Shown piece by piece: positions 30,297 to 30,533 of a stretch of 30,533 nt of DNA (the stretch's first letter is position 1; each line of letters begins with the position of its first letter). The translations under genes and the position numbers were made by a program. The notes below the pieces were generated by a model, which had not been told where the DNA came from, did not search any database, and was given only the letters and a program-made list of their open reading frames with translations. Source of the stretch: Acidimicrobiales bacterium (GTDB taxonomy: Bacteria > Actinomycetota > Acidimicrobiia > Acidimicrobiales > SZUA-35); assembly GCA_024641625.1 (NCBI GenBank), contig JAHECQ010000002.1, forward strand, positions 1 to 30,533, written 5' to 3'.

Positions 30297-30533
30297 ACCG
30301 GCCGGAACCGCACCGTTTGGCCCGGCTCCATCAGCGCCGGCGACTGACCCAGGTCGAAGCGGTGGGGGTCGAACAGCACGGCGTCGGTGGTACCCAACAG
30401 ATGCCATCCTCCGGGCGAAGACGTGGGATAGACCGCACTGTATGGTCCGGCGATGGCCAGCGAGCCCTGCGGCACTCGCGTGCGAGGCGACGAACGACGC
30501 GGCAGCTGAAGCAATGGATCGAGTCCGCAAAGA
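30293..30533 (-). CDS. pxpB: 5-oxoprolinase subunit B, C-terminal fragment (5' end outside window)
   Basis: The last 79 codons of a gene entering from the right edge. The sequence LPRRSSPRTRVPQGSLAIAG, then YPTSSPGGWHLLG and LMEPGQTVRFRPV at the end, matches the C-terminus of PxpB/KipI. It partners with PxpC; the stop and the pxpC start share ATGA. The N-terminal part is not in the window, so completeness cannot be judged. Confidence 0.9.
   Translation of the reverse strand, partial: LCGLDPLLQLPRRSSPRTRVPQGSLAIAGPYSAVYPTSSPGGWHLLGTTDAVLFDPHRFDLGQSPALMEPGQTVRFRPV

Noticed and set aside
1..30533. Search by eye for tRNA, rRNA, CRISPR, insertion sequence ends, phage or defence genes
   Set aside because: No cloverleaf-like sequence with a T-loop motif, no regular direct-repeat array, and no transposase, integrase, restriction or nuclease-helicase gene could be recognised.

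Overview
The window looks like chromosome from a GC-rich actinobacterium. An SCO6745-family protein, a DUF6027-like protein, a mycobacterial-style lipoprotein, DUF4012, TadE/TadG proteins and an LPxTG-type surface protein occur together, and GTG/TTG starts and apparently leaderless promoters are frequent. Acidimicrobiia is my best guess, from gene content alone. Every function below is inferred by reading the translations; no search was run. Genes are densely packed, with no gene-free stretch above 300 bases. I saw no rRNA, tRNA, CRISPR array, insertion sequence or phage gene.

Layout. Bases 1-9048 hold housekeeping and metabolic genes on both strands: a truncated SCO6745-family gene and a DUF6027-like gene starting from one shared CATG, a hot-dog thioesterase, a secreted glycoside hydrolase family 3 enzyme, uracil-DNA glycosylase, an inositolphosphotransferase-type PAP2 membrane protein, an internally shortened thymidine kinase, an M50 protease, an alpha/beta hydrolase, a HAD phosphatase, and a phytanoyl-CoA-dioxygenase relative that also seems shortened and has a disturbed 5' end.

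Bases 9109-22534 form an extracellular polysaccharide locus. Five tightly coupled plus-strand genes (GT4 glycosyltransferase, heparinase-like lyase, UDP-GlcNAc 2-epimerase, Wzx-like flippase, Wzy-like polymerase) are followed by a convergent glycosyltransferase-like gene, a small LPFTG-anchored surface protein, a large DUF4012 membrane protein, an initiating sugar-phosphate transferase and a Wzz/BY-kinase chain-length regulator. Together they could build a lipid-linked repeat containing GlcNAc- or ManNAc-derived sugars, flip it, polymerise it and control its length.

Bases 22646-25957 encode three coupled Tad-type pseudopilin proteins. The last and largest carries a cysteine-stapled repeat domain that looks like a beta-propeller. 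A lipoprotein, a 3-hydroxyacyl-CoA dehydrogenase, an MFS transporter and two 5-oxoprolinase subunit genes (pxpC, and the end of pxpB) complete the window.

Most unusual points: the repeated C-x-D-x6-C motif in the TadG-like protein, the internal losses in thymidine kinase and the dioxygenase, 3' overlaps in six of seven convergent gene pairs, and TANNNT -10 boxes placed 6-8 bases before start codons.
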